This document shows positions 1-9,700 of a DNA stretch of 64,000 nt, in pieces. The notes below the pieces were generated by a model. That model did not search any database. It saw only the letters and a list, made by a program, of their open reading frames with translations, and was not told the origin of the DNA. A program made the position numbers and the translations under genes. The stretch is from Pseudoduganella ginsengisoli (GTDB lineage: Bacteria; Pseudomonadota; Gammaproteobacteria; Burkholderiales; Burkholderiaceae_D), in contig NZ_WNLA01000001.1 of the NCBI RefSeq assembly GCF_009720865.1, positions 744,001 to 808,000 of the forward strand, read 5' to 3'. Numbering within the stretch: the stretch's first letter is position 1; every line of letters starts with the position of its first letter.

Positions 1-1
1 T

Positions 2-418
2 TACGCGGATGCCCGCCTCGTGAGCGGCATCCAGAGCGGCATGTCCAGCGTGACGCAGAAAATGTTCTTCCAGCGCGACGCAAACTGGCAAGTCGGCTTG
101 AACCGCCTGATTCCAGCGGATAAAGTCATTGTTTTCGCAGACGGCAGCACGTTTGCCATCGGCCAATATGTTCAAAACAACCTGTCGTACCTGATCTCGA
201 ACGGCCAGATTACGATGAAACTGGGCGGCGGCGTCAACCTGTCGCCGGTGGTTGGCGTCAACGAGCCGCCGCGCAACCTGGCGGGCGACGCACTGACCAT
301 CACGGTCTCGGTACCTGGCCTGACCTTCACCGCCAACCTGCGTGAAGAAGTCAATGTGGTATGGCAGTGGAAGTGCAGCGTGCAAAACCCGGCGCTCAAC
401 TGCGCTGACCCGCGCTAA
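2..418 (+). CDS. C-terminal part of an unrecognised protein, possibly pilin-like (5' truncated)
   Basis: The window opens inside this gene. The frame is open from base 2 to the TAA at 416-418, giving 138 residues. A GTG at 20 is in frame, but it has no Shine-Dalgarno sequence and the frame is open before it, so I treat it as internal. I do not recognise the family. The visible part is rich in short beta-type stretches and has two cysteines near its end (KCSVQNPALNC), eight residues apart. Type IV pilins and pseudopilins often carry a C-terminal disulfide like this, but the diagnostic N-terminal helix would lie outside the window, so pilin is only a guess. The gene converges on the amidohydrolase that follows. 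Confidence 0.5.
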   Translation, partial: YADARLVSGIQSGMSSVTQKMFFQRDANWQVGLNRLIPADKVIVFADGSTFAIGQYVQNNLSYLISNGQITMKLGGGVNLSPVVGVNEPPRNLAGDALTITVSVPGLTFTANLREEVNVVWQWKCSVQNPALNCADPR

Positions 419-431
419 GGTTGCGCCATCA

Positions 432-455
432 CGGTGGCTGCCAGGCTAGCCACCG
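432..455. other. Hairpin between convergent genes
   Basis: A perfect 8-bp inverted repeat (CGGTGGCT / AGCCACCG) with an 8-nt loop lies in the 50-bp gap between the truncated gene and the amidohydrolase. Neither strand has a T-run after it, so it may act as a weak bidirectional terminator or an RNA-end stabiliser. Confidence 0.35.
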
Positions 456-468
456 CCAACGGCAAGCC

Positions 469-2130
469 TCAGTGCTTGCCGTACACCTGCTTGCCCGCCA
501 CCCAGGTCTGCAACACCTTGATCTTGCCGATCTGCGTGGCCGGGACTGTAAACAAGTCCGCATCAGTCACGATAAAGTCCGCCCACTTACCTGCTTCCAG
601 CGACCCGATGACTTGTTCCTGATGGGCCGCATACGCTGCATCCAGCGTGAAGCAGCGGAACGCCTGCTGCAACGTCATCGCTTCATTCTTGTACCAGCCG
701 CCCGCCGGCACTTGGGCATTGTCCTGGCGCGTCACGGCCGCATGCAAGCCTTCAAATGGATTCGGCGCCTCGATCGGGAAATCCGAACCGCAGGCAATCT
801 TCGAACCTTGCTTAAGGAACGTGTGCCACGCGTAGGCGCCCTTGATGCGCTGCGGCCCCACGCGCTGTTCCGCCATGTTCTGGTCGGACGTGGCATGGGT
901 CGGCTGCATTGACGGAATGATGTCCAGCGCCTTGAAGCGGGGAATATCGGACAGCGCCACCACTTGCGCATGTTCGATGCGGTGGCGCATGCCGGCAGCC
1001 TGCGGATATTGCTTCAGCAGCGCTTCATAGCCATCGAGAATTTGCCGGTTGCCCGCATCGCCAATCGCGTGCACATTGACTTGATAGCCGGCCTTCAGCG
1101 CCTTTTCCATCTTGGCGCGCATTTCCGCATCCTTGTAGAACAGCAGGCCGTGCGTATGCGGCGCGTCCGTGTACGGGGCAATCAGCGCGGCGCCACGGCT
1201 GCCCAGCGCGCCATCGGAATACAGTTTGACGGCGGCCAGCGCGTACACATCGTCGGCATACGATTTCAGCGGGCCATTCTTCGACAGCTGGTCAAAATCA
1301 TCCGTCGTATCGCCGATCATCGCGTACACACGCGTAGTGAGCTTGCCTTGGTCCGCATAGCTGCGCATCAAGCGGTCTTCCAGCACGCCGATGCCCGCGT
1401 CATGCACGCTGGTCAGCCCCACTTTCGCCAGTTCCGCCAGCGCGCCATCGAGCGACGCGCGGGCTTCCGCTTCCGTTGGCTTCGGGATCACGGCGCGCAC
1501 CAGATCCATCGCCGCGTCAACGAGGATGCCGGTGGCATTGCCCTGCGCATCGCGTTCGATCTTGCCGCCTGCCGGGTCCTTCGTGTCCTTCGTGATGCCG
1601 GCAAGTTGCAGCGCTTTGGTATTGGCCCACACGGCATGGCCATCGACCCGCGTCATGACGGCCGGACGTTCAGGCGCCGCACTATCGAGTTCATGCGCCG
1701 TGGGGAAACGGCCCAGCTTCCAGATTTCCTGGTTCCAGCCATTGCCCAGCACCCACGCGCGCTGCGGATTGGCTTTGCTGAAATCGGCGACGGCTTTCAA
1801 CGCGGCGTCCAGCGATGGCGTACCGTATAACAGCGCTGCCGTGGAAATGTCGCCCAGCCCGAATACGTGGCCATGCGCGTCGATCAAGCCCGGCAGCACG
1901 GTTTTACCCTGCATATCGATGCGCCTGGCGCCGGGGGCTTTGGCCGCCACGGTTTTCGCATTGCCGACCGCGAGAATGCGGCCCGCATCGTCATAAGCAA
2001 GGGCAGTAAAGCGCACCAGCTTGCCAGTGCTGTTCAATGTGTAGCCGTTGGCGTGGTCAATGATGGTGGCGGCATGGGCGGGCAGGATCGCTGCGGCAGC
2101 CATGGCCAGGACGAGCGGGGTCAATCGCAT
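469..2130 (-). CDS. Exported amidohydrolase (amidohydrolase family 3, YtcJ-like)
   Basis: This is a 553-residue metal-dependent hydrolase of the amidohydrolase superfamily; the substrate cannot be told from sequence. Residues 1-20 form a signal peptide ending in AHA, so the enzyme is probably periplasmic, unlike cytosolic members of the family. The metal-binding HGH motif is at 86-88, after the typical strand VLPGLIDA. A later HAIGDAGN and a C-terminal CGSDFPIE supply the His and Asp expected of family 3. The composite beta-domain residues at both ends (IDMQGKTVLPG and GKWADFIVTD) are also present. The ATG at 2130 follows CGGAGATTTC, a good ribosome binding site. It lies 123 bp downstream of the barrel gene on the same strand, with a strong hairpin between, so it is probably transcribed separately. 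Confidence 0.85.
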   Translation of the reverse strand: MRLTPLVLAMAAAAILPAHAATIIDHANGYTLNSTGKLVRFTALAYDDAGRILAVGNAKTVAAKAPGARRIDMQGKTVLPGLIDAHGHVFGLGDISTAALLYGTPSLDAALKAVADFSKANPQRAWVLGNGWNQEIWKLGRFPTAHELDSAAPERPAVMTRVDGHAVWANTKALQLAGITKDTKDPAGGKIERDAQGNATGILVDAAMDLVRAVIPKPTEAEARASLDGALAELAKVGLTSVHDAGIGVLEDRLMRSYADQGKLTTRVYAMIGDTTDDFDQLSKNGPLKSYADDVYALAAVKLYSDGALGSRGAALIAPYTDAPHTHGLLFYKDAEMRAKMEKALKAGYQVNVHAIGDAGNRQILDGYEALLKQYPQAAGMRHRIEHAQVVALSDIPRFKALDIIPSMQPTHATSDQNMAEQRVGPQRIKGAYAWHTFLKQGSKIACGSDFPIEAPNPFEGLHAAVTRQDNAQVPAGGWYKNEAMTLQQAFRCFTLDAAYAAHQEQVIGSLEAGKWADFIVTDADLFTVPATQIGKIKVLQTWVAGKQVYGKH

Positions 2131-2203
2131 GAAATCTCCGGGTCGGATTCAAAAGCAAGACCACAGAGTGTAGCGAAATTCCGTTGCGGCGCGAACTACT
2201 TTA

Positions 2204-2240
2204 GCCATTGCCGCCGCCCTGCAGCGCCGGCGGCAATGGC
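2204..2240 (-). terminator. Strong hairpin after the outer-membrane barrel gene
   Basis: A perfect 13-bp stem (GCCATTGCCGCCG and its complement) with an 11-nt loop lies just past the stop of the barrel gene and before the amidohydrolase. It lacks a clear T-run on the minus strand, so termination is plausible but not certain. Confidence 0.5.
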
Positions 2241-2253
2241 GCCGGCAATCGCG

Positions 2254-3417
2254 TCAGAACGTGCCTTGCAGCGACAGCGACAGCAGCTTGGAATCGCCGA
2301 AGAATGGATAGCTGTAATGCGACTTGTCCTTGCTGATGTCGTACTGCGCCTTGAACGCCATGTTCTTGCGGAAGTCCCACCGCAGCGACGCATATTTCGT
2401 GCTGCGCGCTTCGATGGGTTCGGCCACCGTGGTATAGCGCGAATACGTCAGCATCGGCGTAAACGCGCCGATCTGGTAGCCAACGCCAAACAGCGCGTAC
2501 TTGTAGACGCCATTCAATCCTTTACCAGGATCGATTTGCTCATAACGGTCCACTTCCGTGCGCACCAGCCAGTCCTGGTAATCCATGTTGGCGGACAAGC
2601 CCTTGATGCGCGTGCGCTGGCGGTCGATCAGCGTGACCGGCCCGGTGGCGCCATCCTGCCACAGCGTGTCCTTGTACGTCATGAACATGCCGCGCACGTC
2701 GAAGATGCCATTGTTCGCGGAAACCGACAGCCCCGTGATGTTTTTCCATTTCTCGTGCGTGGGCGTGGTGTAGTAAATCAGCGTGTCATACGCATCGTTC
2801 TTTTGCTCATAACCGCCGGCCCAGCCATGCACCGTGGCAGCCCAGCCCGACTCCCCCAGCTGCGTGCGGTAACTGGCGTTGGCGCCCACGTAGGCATAGA
2901 TCGGCCAGCCATACACGTCCGGCGCCGGACGCACCCATGGGTACGCGTAACCGATGTACAGGTAGTCGCTGTAGTAGTACAGGGGAATGCGGAATTTGCC
3001 TGCCTGGAACGTCCAGGCGGAATCCGCGTGCGGCTGCCACGTCGCATAGGCCCAGTCGACGGTCGGCGTGGAATGGTGGTTGGGATTGCGGGCGCGCATC
3101 ACCACTTGTGCCGTGGCGGACAACGTGGGACTGAATTCCTTGCGCAGCTGCAGGCCCAGCAGCGATTCCTGGTCGAATTGCCAGCCCTCGCCTTTTTCAT
3201 ACACAGCAGCATATTCCCATGCCTGCATCGAGCACGGGCACTTCCATTCCTGGTATTGCCACGGGGCGCTGCTGCCCTGGGCTGATCCACTCAAGACCTT
3301 GCCAGCCGTAATGTTGTAAAAGCCCGTCAAGCGCAGGCTGCCGTCACCGCCCAGATCGATGGCGCCGGCGCTGCCGGCCGCCAGCATGGCCGCCAGGGCC
3401 AAAATGTGTTTTTTCAT
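2254..3417 (-). CDS. Outer-membrane beta-barrel protein, unknown substrate
   Basis: This is a 387-residue exported protein. Residues 1-19 (MKKHILALAAMLAAGSAGA) are a signal peptide. The rest alternates polar and aromatic residues like transmembrane beta-strands, and the protein ends in SLSLQGTF, with the C-terminal Phe recognised by the BAM complex. I chose the ATG at 3417 because GGAGACACGC precedes it; a Met eight codons upstream would place residues ahead of the signal peptide. A CPC motif occurs near residue 60. It starts 27 bp after the small binding-protein-like gene, so the two are probably co-transcribed. I do not recognise a named porin family; the pairing hints at uptake of a small solute or a structural role in the outer membrane. 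Confidence 0.7.
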   Translation of the reverse strand: MKKHILALAAMLAAGSAGAIDLGGDGSLRLTGFYNITAGKVLSGSAQGSSAPWQYQEWKCPCSMQAWEYAAVYEKGEGWQFDQESLLGLQLRKEFSPTLSATAQVVMRARNPNHHSTPTVDWAYATWQPHADSAWTFQAGKFRIPLYYYSDYLYIGYAYPWVRPAPDVYGWPIYAYVGANASYRTQLGESGWAATVHGWAGGYEQKNDAYDTLIYYTTPTHEKWKNITGLSVSANNGIFDVRGMFMTYKDTLWQDGATGPVTLIDRQRTRIKGLSANMDYQDWLVRTEVDRYEQIDPGKGLNGVYKYALFGVGYQIGAFTPMLTYSRYTTVAEPIEARSTKYASLRWDFRKNMAFKAQYDISKDKSHYSYPFFGDSKLLSLSLQGTF

Positions 3418-3444
3418 GCGTGTCTCCGTTCTGCGGGTCATGAA

Positions 3445-3855
3445 TCAAGGTATGGTGGCGATGACCTTGACCGTGTCGTCGACCGCCGCCTTTTCGATGT
3501 ACCCGATGGCATTGACGTTTTCGCTGACGGTCTTTTTTACCTCGGCGCTGGAATGGCACTCTTTGGGCGCCTTGATCTTACCCGTGAACAATAACTTGGA
3601 CCAGATCGCTTCGACCTGGGCTGGTGTTTTTTCCAGGACTTTCTTGTAAAACTCGGCGCGGATCGCCGAGTTTTCCGCCTGTTCCACGGGCGTGAATTGC
3701 ACCGAGCCCCCCAGGAAAAATTGGGCAGCTTGCGACGGGAACATGCGGGTCGCAGGATTTTGCGGGTTGACTATGATGACCAGCTCAGCCCGGGCCGGCG
3801 CCGCCAATGCGGTCAACAGCAGGGCCGGAACAAGTCGCTTGGACAGACGTCTCAT
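3445..3855 (-). CDS. Small periplasmic phosphate-binding-protein-like protein (PstS/PBP-like)
   Basis: This 136-residue protein has a 23-residue signal peptide (cleavage after APARA). The mature part resembles one lobe of PstS-type binding proteins: an early strand (ELVIIVNPQNP) and a late segment, ENVNAIGYIE, like the NPGAIGY-type motif of phosphate-binding proteins. At about 113 mature residues it is far shorter than a full PstS and cannot form a complete two-lobe clamp. The start at 3855 is supported by GAGGGAG upstream; longer in-frame starts lack a ribosome binding site. It is the first gene of a probable two-gene operon with the barrel protein. The pairing suggests an accessory or sensing role, not classic ABC uptake. 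Confidence 0.65.
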   Translation of the reverse strand: MRRLSKRLVPALLLTALAAPARAELVIIVNPQNPATRMFPSQAAQFFLGGSVQFTPVEQAENSAIRAEFYKKVLEKTPAQVEAIWSKLLFTGKIKAPKECHSSAEVKKTVSENVNAIGYIEKAAVDDTVKVIATIP

Positions 3856-3977
3856 CGGTACTCCCTCAGATGGATAACAATCCGGTGAGTCCAGTCTAAC
3901 AAGCACACCCGCTTGAAATGATAAAAATTGTGACATGAACGACACAATTTCCATTCAGCGTTTCTGTAAAACAACAG

Positions 3978-4709
3978 CTACTGCGCATCGTGGAAGATCA
4001 TGCCCAGCGTATGGCGCATCCCGCTGCGCAAACGCGACACGCCATGCCGCATATTGACGCGGTAGACGCCCCGCGTCCCGTTCACGGGCCGGTGGTGGAC
4101 GGGGAAAATCACCATGCCGCCCTGCTCCAGCGGCACTACTTCTGCGCGCGACTGCATGCGGGGGCGCTGCTCCGTCAGCACGAACTCGCCTCCCGTAAAA
4201 TCCCTTCCAGGCGCGGACAGCAACATGGCCGCCTGCAACGGGAACACATGTTCGCCATAGATATCCTGGTGCAGGCAGTTGTAATCGCCGGGCCGGTATT
4301 GCAGCAGCAGTGGCGTCGGGCGCAACTGCCCGGCCGCGTGGCAGCGCTGGATCAATTCCGCATGCGCTGCAGGAAAGCGGACGCCGATCCCCATTGCCTC
4401 ATGCCAGCGGTTGGCAATCTCCGCCAGCGGCGCATACAGCGCGGCACGCAAGCGCGCGATGGGCGACGGCAGCGGATAGGCAAAATACTGGTACTCGCCT
4501 TTGCCAAAGCCATGCCGCTGCATGACGACGCGGCTGCGGAACAGTTCCGGCTTCGCATAGGCTGCCGCCAGCCGCGTGCATTCTTCCACGCTGAAAAATT
4601 GCGGCGCCACAAAGCAGCCCCACGCGTCGAGTTCCGCGCCAATGGCGTCCCAGTCCAGCGATGTGCAACGCAGCGCCATGTCCGCATACGCTGATGCCGG
4701 CGCGTTCAC
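3978..4709 (-). CDS. 2-oxoglutarate / Fe(II)-dependent oxygenase
   Basis: This 243-residue protein has the 2OG-Fe(II) dioxygenase signature: HQD at 147-149 as the first two iron ligands, a distal His near 222 in RHGVS, and an Arg at 232 in SGMRHTLGMIFHDA that would bind the 2-oxoglutarate carboxylate. No signal peptide is visible, so it should be cytosolic. It overlaps the end of ada by 4 bp (ATGA), which indicates translational coupling and a role linked to alkylation damage or the adaptive response. It is not recognisably AlkB, and its substrate is unknown; related genes often neighbour ada in betaproteobacteria, as I recall. A protein hydroxylase or a DNA/RNA demethylase are both possible. 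Confidence 0.8.
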   Translation of the reverse strand: MNAPASAYADMALRCTSLDWDAIGAELDAWGCFVAPQFFSVEECTRLAAAYAKPELFRSRVVMQRHGFGKGEYQYFAYPLPSPIARLRAALYAPLAEIANRWHEAMGIGVRFPAAHAELIQRCHAAGQLRPTPLLLQYRPGDYNCLHQDIYGEHVFPLQAAMLLSAPGRDFTGGEFVLTEQRPRMQSRAEVVPLEQGGMVIFPVHHRPVNGTRGVYRVNMRHGVSRLRSGMRHTLGMIFHDAQ

Positions 4710-5761
4710 TTGGCGCCCTCACGCTCCAGCAGCACTTGCTTGCGCTCGACACCCCACCGGTACCCCGACAGCGACCCGTCAGTCCGCACCACACGGTGGC
4801 ATGGAATCGCAATGGCAATCGCATTGGCTGCGCAGGCGCTGGCCACGGCGCGCGCGCCATTGGGCGCCCCCACCAGTTCCGCCAATTCCGTATAACTGAC
4901 TGTCCGCCCCGCGGGAATACTGCGCAACACTTGCCATACGCGCTGCTGGAATGCGGTCCCCCGCACATCCAGCGGCAAATCCAGGCCGATCTCTGGCGCC
5001 TCCACCAAACCGATCACGGCGGCTACTACACGTTCATAATCCGCTTCCGCCCCGGCCAGTTCCGCTTTGGGGAAACGGTCCTGCAAATCGCGCGCCAGCG
5101 CATCCGGATCGTCGCCGATCAAAATCGCGCAAATGCCCTTGTCCGTGCTGGCCACGAGGATGGCGCCCAGCGAACACTGGGCAATGGCAAAGCGGATGGT
5201 TTCGCCATGGCCGCCGCCCCGGTAAGCGCTGGGCTGCATGCCCAGCGCGCCGTTCGATTGCGCGTAAAAGCGGCCGCTGGAATTAAAGCCTGACGCATAG
5301 ATCACATCGGTGACCTTACCGCTGTCAGTCAACTGCGCCAGCTGCGCCTGCATACGCCGCTGGCGCACGCCGGCCGCATACGCTTTCGGCGTCAATCCCG
5401 TCTGCGCCTTGAAAATCCGGTGAAAGTGGAAGCGGCTGACGCCCGATGCTTCCGCCAGGCTGGCCAGATCCGGTTCCGTTTCCGCTTCTTCGATCAGGCG
5501 GCACATTTGCGCCACCAGCGCGGCGTGCCGTTCCGCCAGCGGCGGCAAGTCCGGCTTGCAGCGCAGGCACGGGCGGAATCCCGCCTGCCGCGCATCCTGC
5601 GCCGTCAAATGAAAGCTGATATTGGCCCGCAGCGCGTGGCGCGACGGACACGATGGGCGGCAATACACGCCCGTGGTGCGTACCGCGTAATAAAACTGGC
5701 CATCGGCCTCGGCACTGCGCTGTTGCACGGCGGCCCAGCGCTCGTCGTCATTCACAAACAT
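4706..5761 (-). CDS. ada: Bifunctional Ada: methylphosphotriester/O6-methylguanine repair protein and regulator
   Basis: A 351-residue Ada with all domains present. The zinc domain has Cys34, Cys38, Cys65 and Cys68 (CRPSC and CLRC); Cys34 should accept methyl groups from DNA phosphotriesters and switch on the activator. An AraC-type helix-turn-helix region spans about 80-180. The C-terminal O6-alkylguanine transferase domain has its acceptor Cys321 in the PCHRV motif. The start at 5761 is favoured by CAGGGAGCAGAAC upstream; an in-frame ATG 11 codons earlier lacks a site. It overlaps the 2OG oxygenase by 4 bp. It is divergent from the HutC-like regulator, and I could not pick out an Ada box with confidence in the 176-bp gap. 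Confidence 0.93.
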   Translation of the reverse strand: MFVNDDERWAAVQQRSAEADGQFYYAVRTTGVYCRPSCPSRHALRANISFHLTAQDARQAGFRPCLRCKPDLPPLAERHAALVAQMCRLIEEAETEPDLASLAEASGVSRFHFHRIFKAQTGLTPKAYAAGVRQRRMQAQLAQLTDSGKVTDVIYASGFNSSGRFYAQSNGALGMQPSAYRGGGHGETIRFAIAQCSLGAILVASTDKGICAILIGDDPDALARDLQDRFPKAELAGAEADYERVVAAVIGLVEAPEIGLDLPLDVRGTAFQQRVWQVLRSIPAGRTVSYTELAELVGAPNGARAVASACAANAIAIAIPCHRVVRTDGSLSGYRWGVERKQVLLEREGAK

Positions 5762-5937
5762 GTTCTGCTCCCTGAGTTCCAAAGTATGCCCCATGTTAGG
5801 CAGGTCAAGCCCCGGTCACACTCCGCGCCTTGCTTTTGAATTCCCCTCATATGCAATGACGATGCATTGATGCGGCGCAGCAATGCTAAAATCGTCACTT
5901 GCCCGCGCCGGCTCAGGCGCTGCCATGGAGACAGGCT

Positions 5938-6657
5938 TTGGAACAATTAGCAACAGACAATACCCCCATCTTCCAGCGCATCAAGGATTATTTGCTGGCC
6001 CAGATCGCTGCCGGACAGTGGAAGGAAGGCGACGTCATCCCTTCTGAACAGGCGCTGGTCAAACAGTTTGGCGTGTCGCGCATGACCGTCAACCGCGCGG
6101 TGCGCGAATTGACGGCGGAACAGGTGCTGACGCGGCGCCAGGGTTCCGGCACATTCGTTGCCGCGCAGAAATTCCAAGCAACCTTGCTGGAAATCCGCAG
6201 CATTGCCGACGAAGTCCGCGCCCGCGGCCACGTCCACCGCAGCAGTTTGCAATTGCTGGAGCAAACCAAGGCAGGCGAATTGCTGGCAAAACAGTTCGAA
6301 TTACCAGCTGGAACTATTTTATTCCACTCGGTGATCGTGCATTTTGAAAGCGGCGTGCCGATCCAGGTGGAAGACCGCTGGGTCAACCCCGCTTGTGCGC
6401 CCGACTACATGAGCCAGGATTTCGCCGCCACCACGCCCAATGAATACCTGATGGCTGCCGCGCCGCTGGCTGGCGCCGTGTATAGCGTGGAAGCGCTGAG
6501 CCCGCCGCGCGACATTGCCGACATGCTGGCCATCGATACGCGCCAGCCATGCCTGGTATTGAAGCGGCAAACCCGCTCGGCCGGCATCGTGGCGTCGATC
6601 GCCACCATGTGGCATCCAGGCCACCGCTACCAGTTTACTGGCAGCATGCAAGCCTGA
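5938..6657 (+). CDS. hutC: GntR-family regulator with UTRA domain, HutC-like
   Basis: This is 239 residues from a TTG start. I chose it because ATGGAGACAGGC precedes it at good spacing; another in-frame TTG at 5899 lacks a ribosome site. An N-terminal winged helix (residues about 5-70, with IPSEQALVKQFGVSRMTVNR as the typical GntR helices) is followed by a UTRA ligand domain. Several segments match HutC, the urocanate-responsive repressor of histidine utilisation: DRWVNPACAPDYMSQDF, TPNEYL, and a late YQFTGSM. No hut catabolic gene is visible within this window on either side, so the target may be elsewhere. The conserved EHxVEA segment reads AVYSVEA here, which could alter ligand response. 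Confidence 0.8.
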   Translation: MEQLATDNTPIFQRIKDYLLAQIAAGQWKEGDVIPSEQALVKQFGVSRMTVNRAVRELTAEQVLTRRQGSGTFVAAQKFQATLLEIRSIADEVRARGHVHRSSLQLLEQTKAGELLAKQFELPAGTILFHSVIVHFESGVPIQVEDRWVNPACAPDYMSQDFAATTPNEYLMAAAPLAGAVYSVEALSPPRDIADMLAIDTRQPCLVLKRQTRSAGIVASIATMWHPGHRYQFTGSMQA

Positions 6658-6769
6658 TATTCCCATGGAGTTTGCCGTCAGTAAATTCTGACACCGGCCT
6701 CCCTGCAACGATGCTATAGTTGATCGACCCGGGCTCGCTCCCGCTCCGACCAATCGAAAGGGAAGCTCC

Positions 6770-9700
6770 TTGCAGCACCGCCGTCTTTTGTTCCTGCCGC
6801 GCCTGAGCCGCATCGCGGCCGCAGCGGCTATTGCCTGCGCCGTTGTACCGGCGTGGGCGGTTGAACATATCACGCTGCAATTGAAATGGCGCCACCAATT
6901 CCAGTTTGCCGGTTATTACGCAGCGCAAGACAAAGGGTTTTACCGCGACGCCGGCCTTGAAGTGACCTTGCTTGAAGGCAAGCCTGGCGAAGATACCACC
7001 CGTCCCGTGGTGGAAGGCAAAGCCCAGTATGGCGTCAGCAATAGCAGCCTGCTGCTGAAACGGGCGGCCGGCGAACCCGTCGTGGTGCTGGCATCGATCT
7101 TCCAGCACTCCCCTGCCGTGCTGATTGCCCGCCGCGGCGACAATGGCGAAGCCTTGAACCTGGCCGGCAAGCGCATCATGCTATCGCCCAGCAATGAGGA
7201 ATTGCAGGCTTACCTGAATAACTTCGGCATCACCAAGGATAAATACCAGCGCGTTCAACCCAGTTATAACCTGGACGATTTAATCAGCGGCAAGGTCGAC
7301 GCCATGTCCGCCTATTCGACGTGGACGCCCTACACGCTGGACCGCAACAATTTGAAATACGACATTTTGTCGCCTCGCACGGCCGGCATTGATTTTTATG
7401 GCGACATCTTGTACACGACGGAAAGCGAGTTGCGCGAACACCCGCTGCGGGCTGCCGCCATGCGCGCGGCCACGCTGAAGGGTTGGCAATATGCGATGGA
7501 ACATCCGGGCGAAATCGCCGACTTGATCCGCGCGCGCTACCCGGGCACCTATACGCGCGAACATTTGATGTATGAAGCGCAGCAAACCATCCCGCTGCTG
7601 GAACAGCGGCTGGTTGAACTGGGCTACAGCAATCCGGAACGGTGGCAAGCCATTGCCGCCACGTTTGCCCAGCTGGACATGATGCCGGCCAATACCAGTC
7701 TGGAAGGCTTCCTGTACCAGCCGCCGCCTGATTACCGCGCGTGGCAATTCGGCGTCGCGCTGGCTTTCATGGCGCTGCTGTTCGGCGGCGTAGCCTGGTG
7801 GCGTATCCACCGCATGCAGCTGGCGCTGCAAGAGGCCGATGAACGCGCGTCCAAATCCGACCGGTTGACGACATTCGCGCTGGAAGGTACCGGCGAAGGC
7901 ATATGGGACTGGCAGCCGATAGCGAATATCCTGACCGTGTCGCCCCGCTATTGCGAAATCCTCGGCTATGACCCGCAGCATTTCAAACCGACTGCACAGG
8001 ACGTGCTCGACATGGTGCATCCTGACGACCGCGCCCGGGTCGACCAGGAATTCATGGTGCGGTCGGGGGGGCCGGCTGAGGGCCGGGCCGCGCTGTCGTG
8101 CGAATTCCGCATCCGCTGCCAGGACGGCAGCTGGAAGTGGGTGCTGGGCCGGGGCATGGTGGTGTCGCGCGCCAGCGATGGCCGCGCAATGCGCATGACG
8201 GGCACGCTGGGCGATATCAGCGACCGCGCGGCAGCGGAAGAAGCCAGGGTGGCAGCCATCCTGGAAGCAGCGCCGTCGGCCATGCTGGTGGCGGACCGCA
8301 ACGGTATCGTGCGCCAGGCCAATCACGTGTGCGCGGAAACGTTCGGCTATGACAGCATGGCGGGCCTGTCGCTGGATTTGCTGGTGCCCGACACCATGCG
8401 CAGCACGCCGGGCCGTCCGCGCGAACTGGTATCCCGTCCCGGCTTGCCGGGCCGCGTGCTGACGGCGCACCGCAACAATGGCAACCAGTTCCCCGCGATG
8501 GTGCACATCGCGCCGATCCAGCTGGCAGGACAAGGCTTGTCGATCGTGTCGCTGCGCGACGTCACGCAGCGCCAGCGCGCGGAAGAAGCCATGCAGGCCA
8601 GCACGGAGCGCTACCGCCAGATCGTGCAGACAGCAGCAGAAGGCATCTGGATGACGGATGCGCAAGACCGCACCACGTTCGTCAACCCCACGATGGCGCG
8701 CATGCTGGGCTATGACGTCGATGAAATGATCGACCGGCCGATGGCGTCGTTCATGGATGACGATGGCCAGGCTTTGCTGCGCCAGCACCAGCGCCGCCGT
8801 CCGTCCGGCCATGCGGAACAGGGCGACGTGCGCTTTTTCCGCAAAGACCACTCGACGATGTGGGGCTTGCTGTCGACCACGCAAGTCAACGATGAAAACG
8901 GCGCCTATGCCGGCATGCTGGCCATGATCACGGATATCACGGACCGCCGCCTGGCCGACCTGGCGCTGCGCAATTCCAGCCGCCGCATGGCGTCCGTATT
9001 CAATGCCGTCACCAATGGCCTCGTCGTGTTGAATGGCGACGGCCTGATTTTGGAGAGTAATGCCGCTGCAGCCCGCATGCTGGGCGCAGCCGCGCAGCCC
9101 GGCGCGGGCTTGTGGCCCGGCGTGCATGAAGATGGCAGCGTGTTTGCCCGCGACGAACACCCCGTCTACCTGGCACTGGTGTCAGGCCGTTCGGTGCGCG
9201 ACGTCGTCATGGGCGTACGCCAGGCCGATGGCACGCAGTGCTGGCTGTCCGTCAATGCGGAACCCATGAAAGATGAGCTGGGCGACGCGCCGATGGCAGT
9301 CGTCGGCCTGACCGACATCAGTTACCGCAAGCGCAGCGAAGATGCGCTGCGCCAGGGCGAGCAGCGGCTGCAGGAAATCATCAAGATGATGCCGATTGGC
9401 CTGTACATCAAGGCGCCGGACGGCCGCTTCCAGTTGATGAACCCGGCCTGCGAAGCGCAATTCGGCTTCCGCTTCGACGAATTGAACAGTGGCGACGATG
9501 CGCCGTTCCATTCGCCGGACGTGGTGGCAGCCATCCGCGCGCGCGACCGTGAAGCGTTTGCGGGCGGCGTGCTGATCGATTACGAAGAAACCGTGTGGAA
9601 CCCGACCTTGCGCGAACAGCGCCACCTGCGCACGTTCAAGAAGCCTGTGTTCAATGACCGGGGCCAGCCGGCATACCTGATCTGCATGTCGATCGACATC

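Noticed and set aside
5762..5937. A search for an Ada box or GntR operator in the ada / hutC gap
   Set aside because: No inverted repeat or known box was clear enough to call.
7280..9160. A 626-codon open frame antisense to the large hybrid kinase
   Set aside because: It mirrors the codon pattern of a high-GC gene on the other strand; its residues are Arg/His/Ala-rich with no motif, and the sense gene has complete domains.
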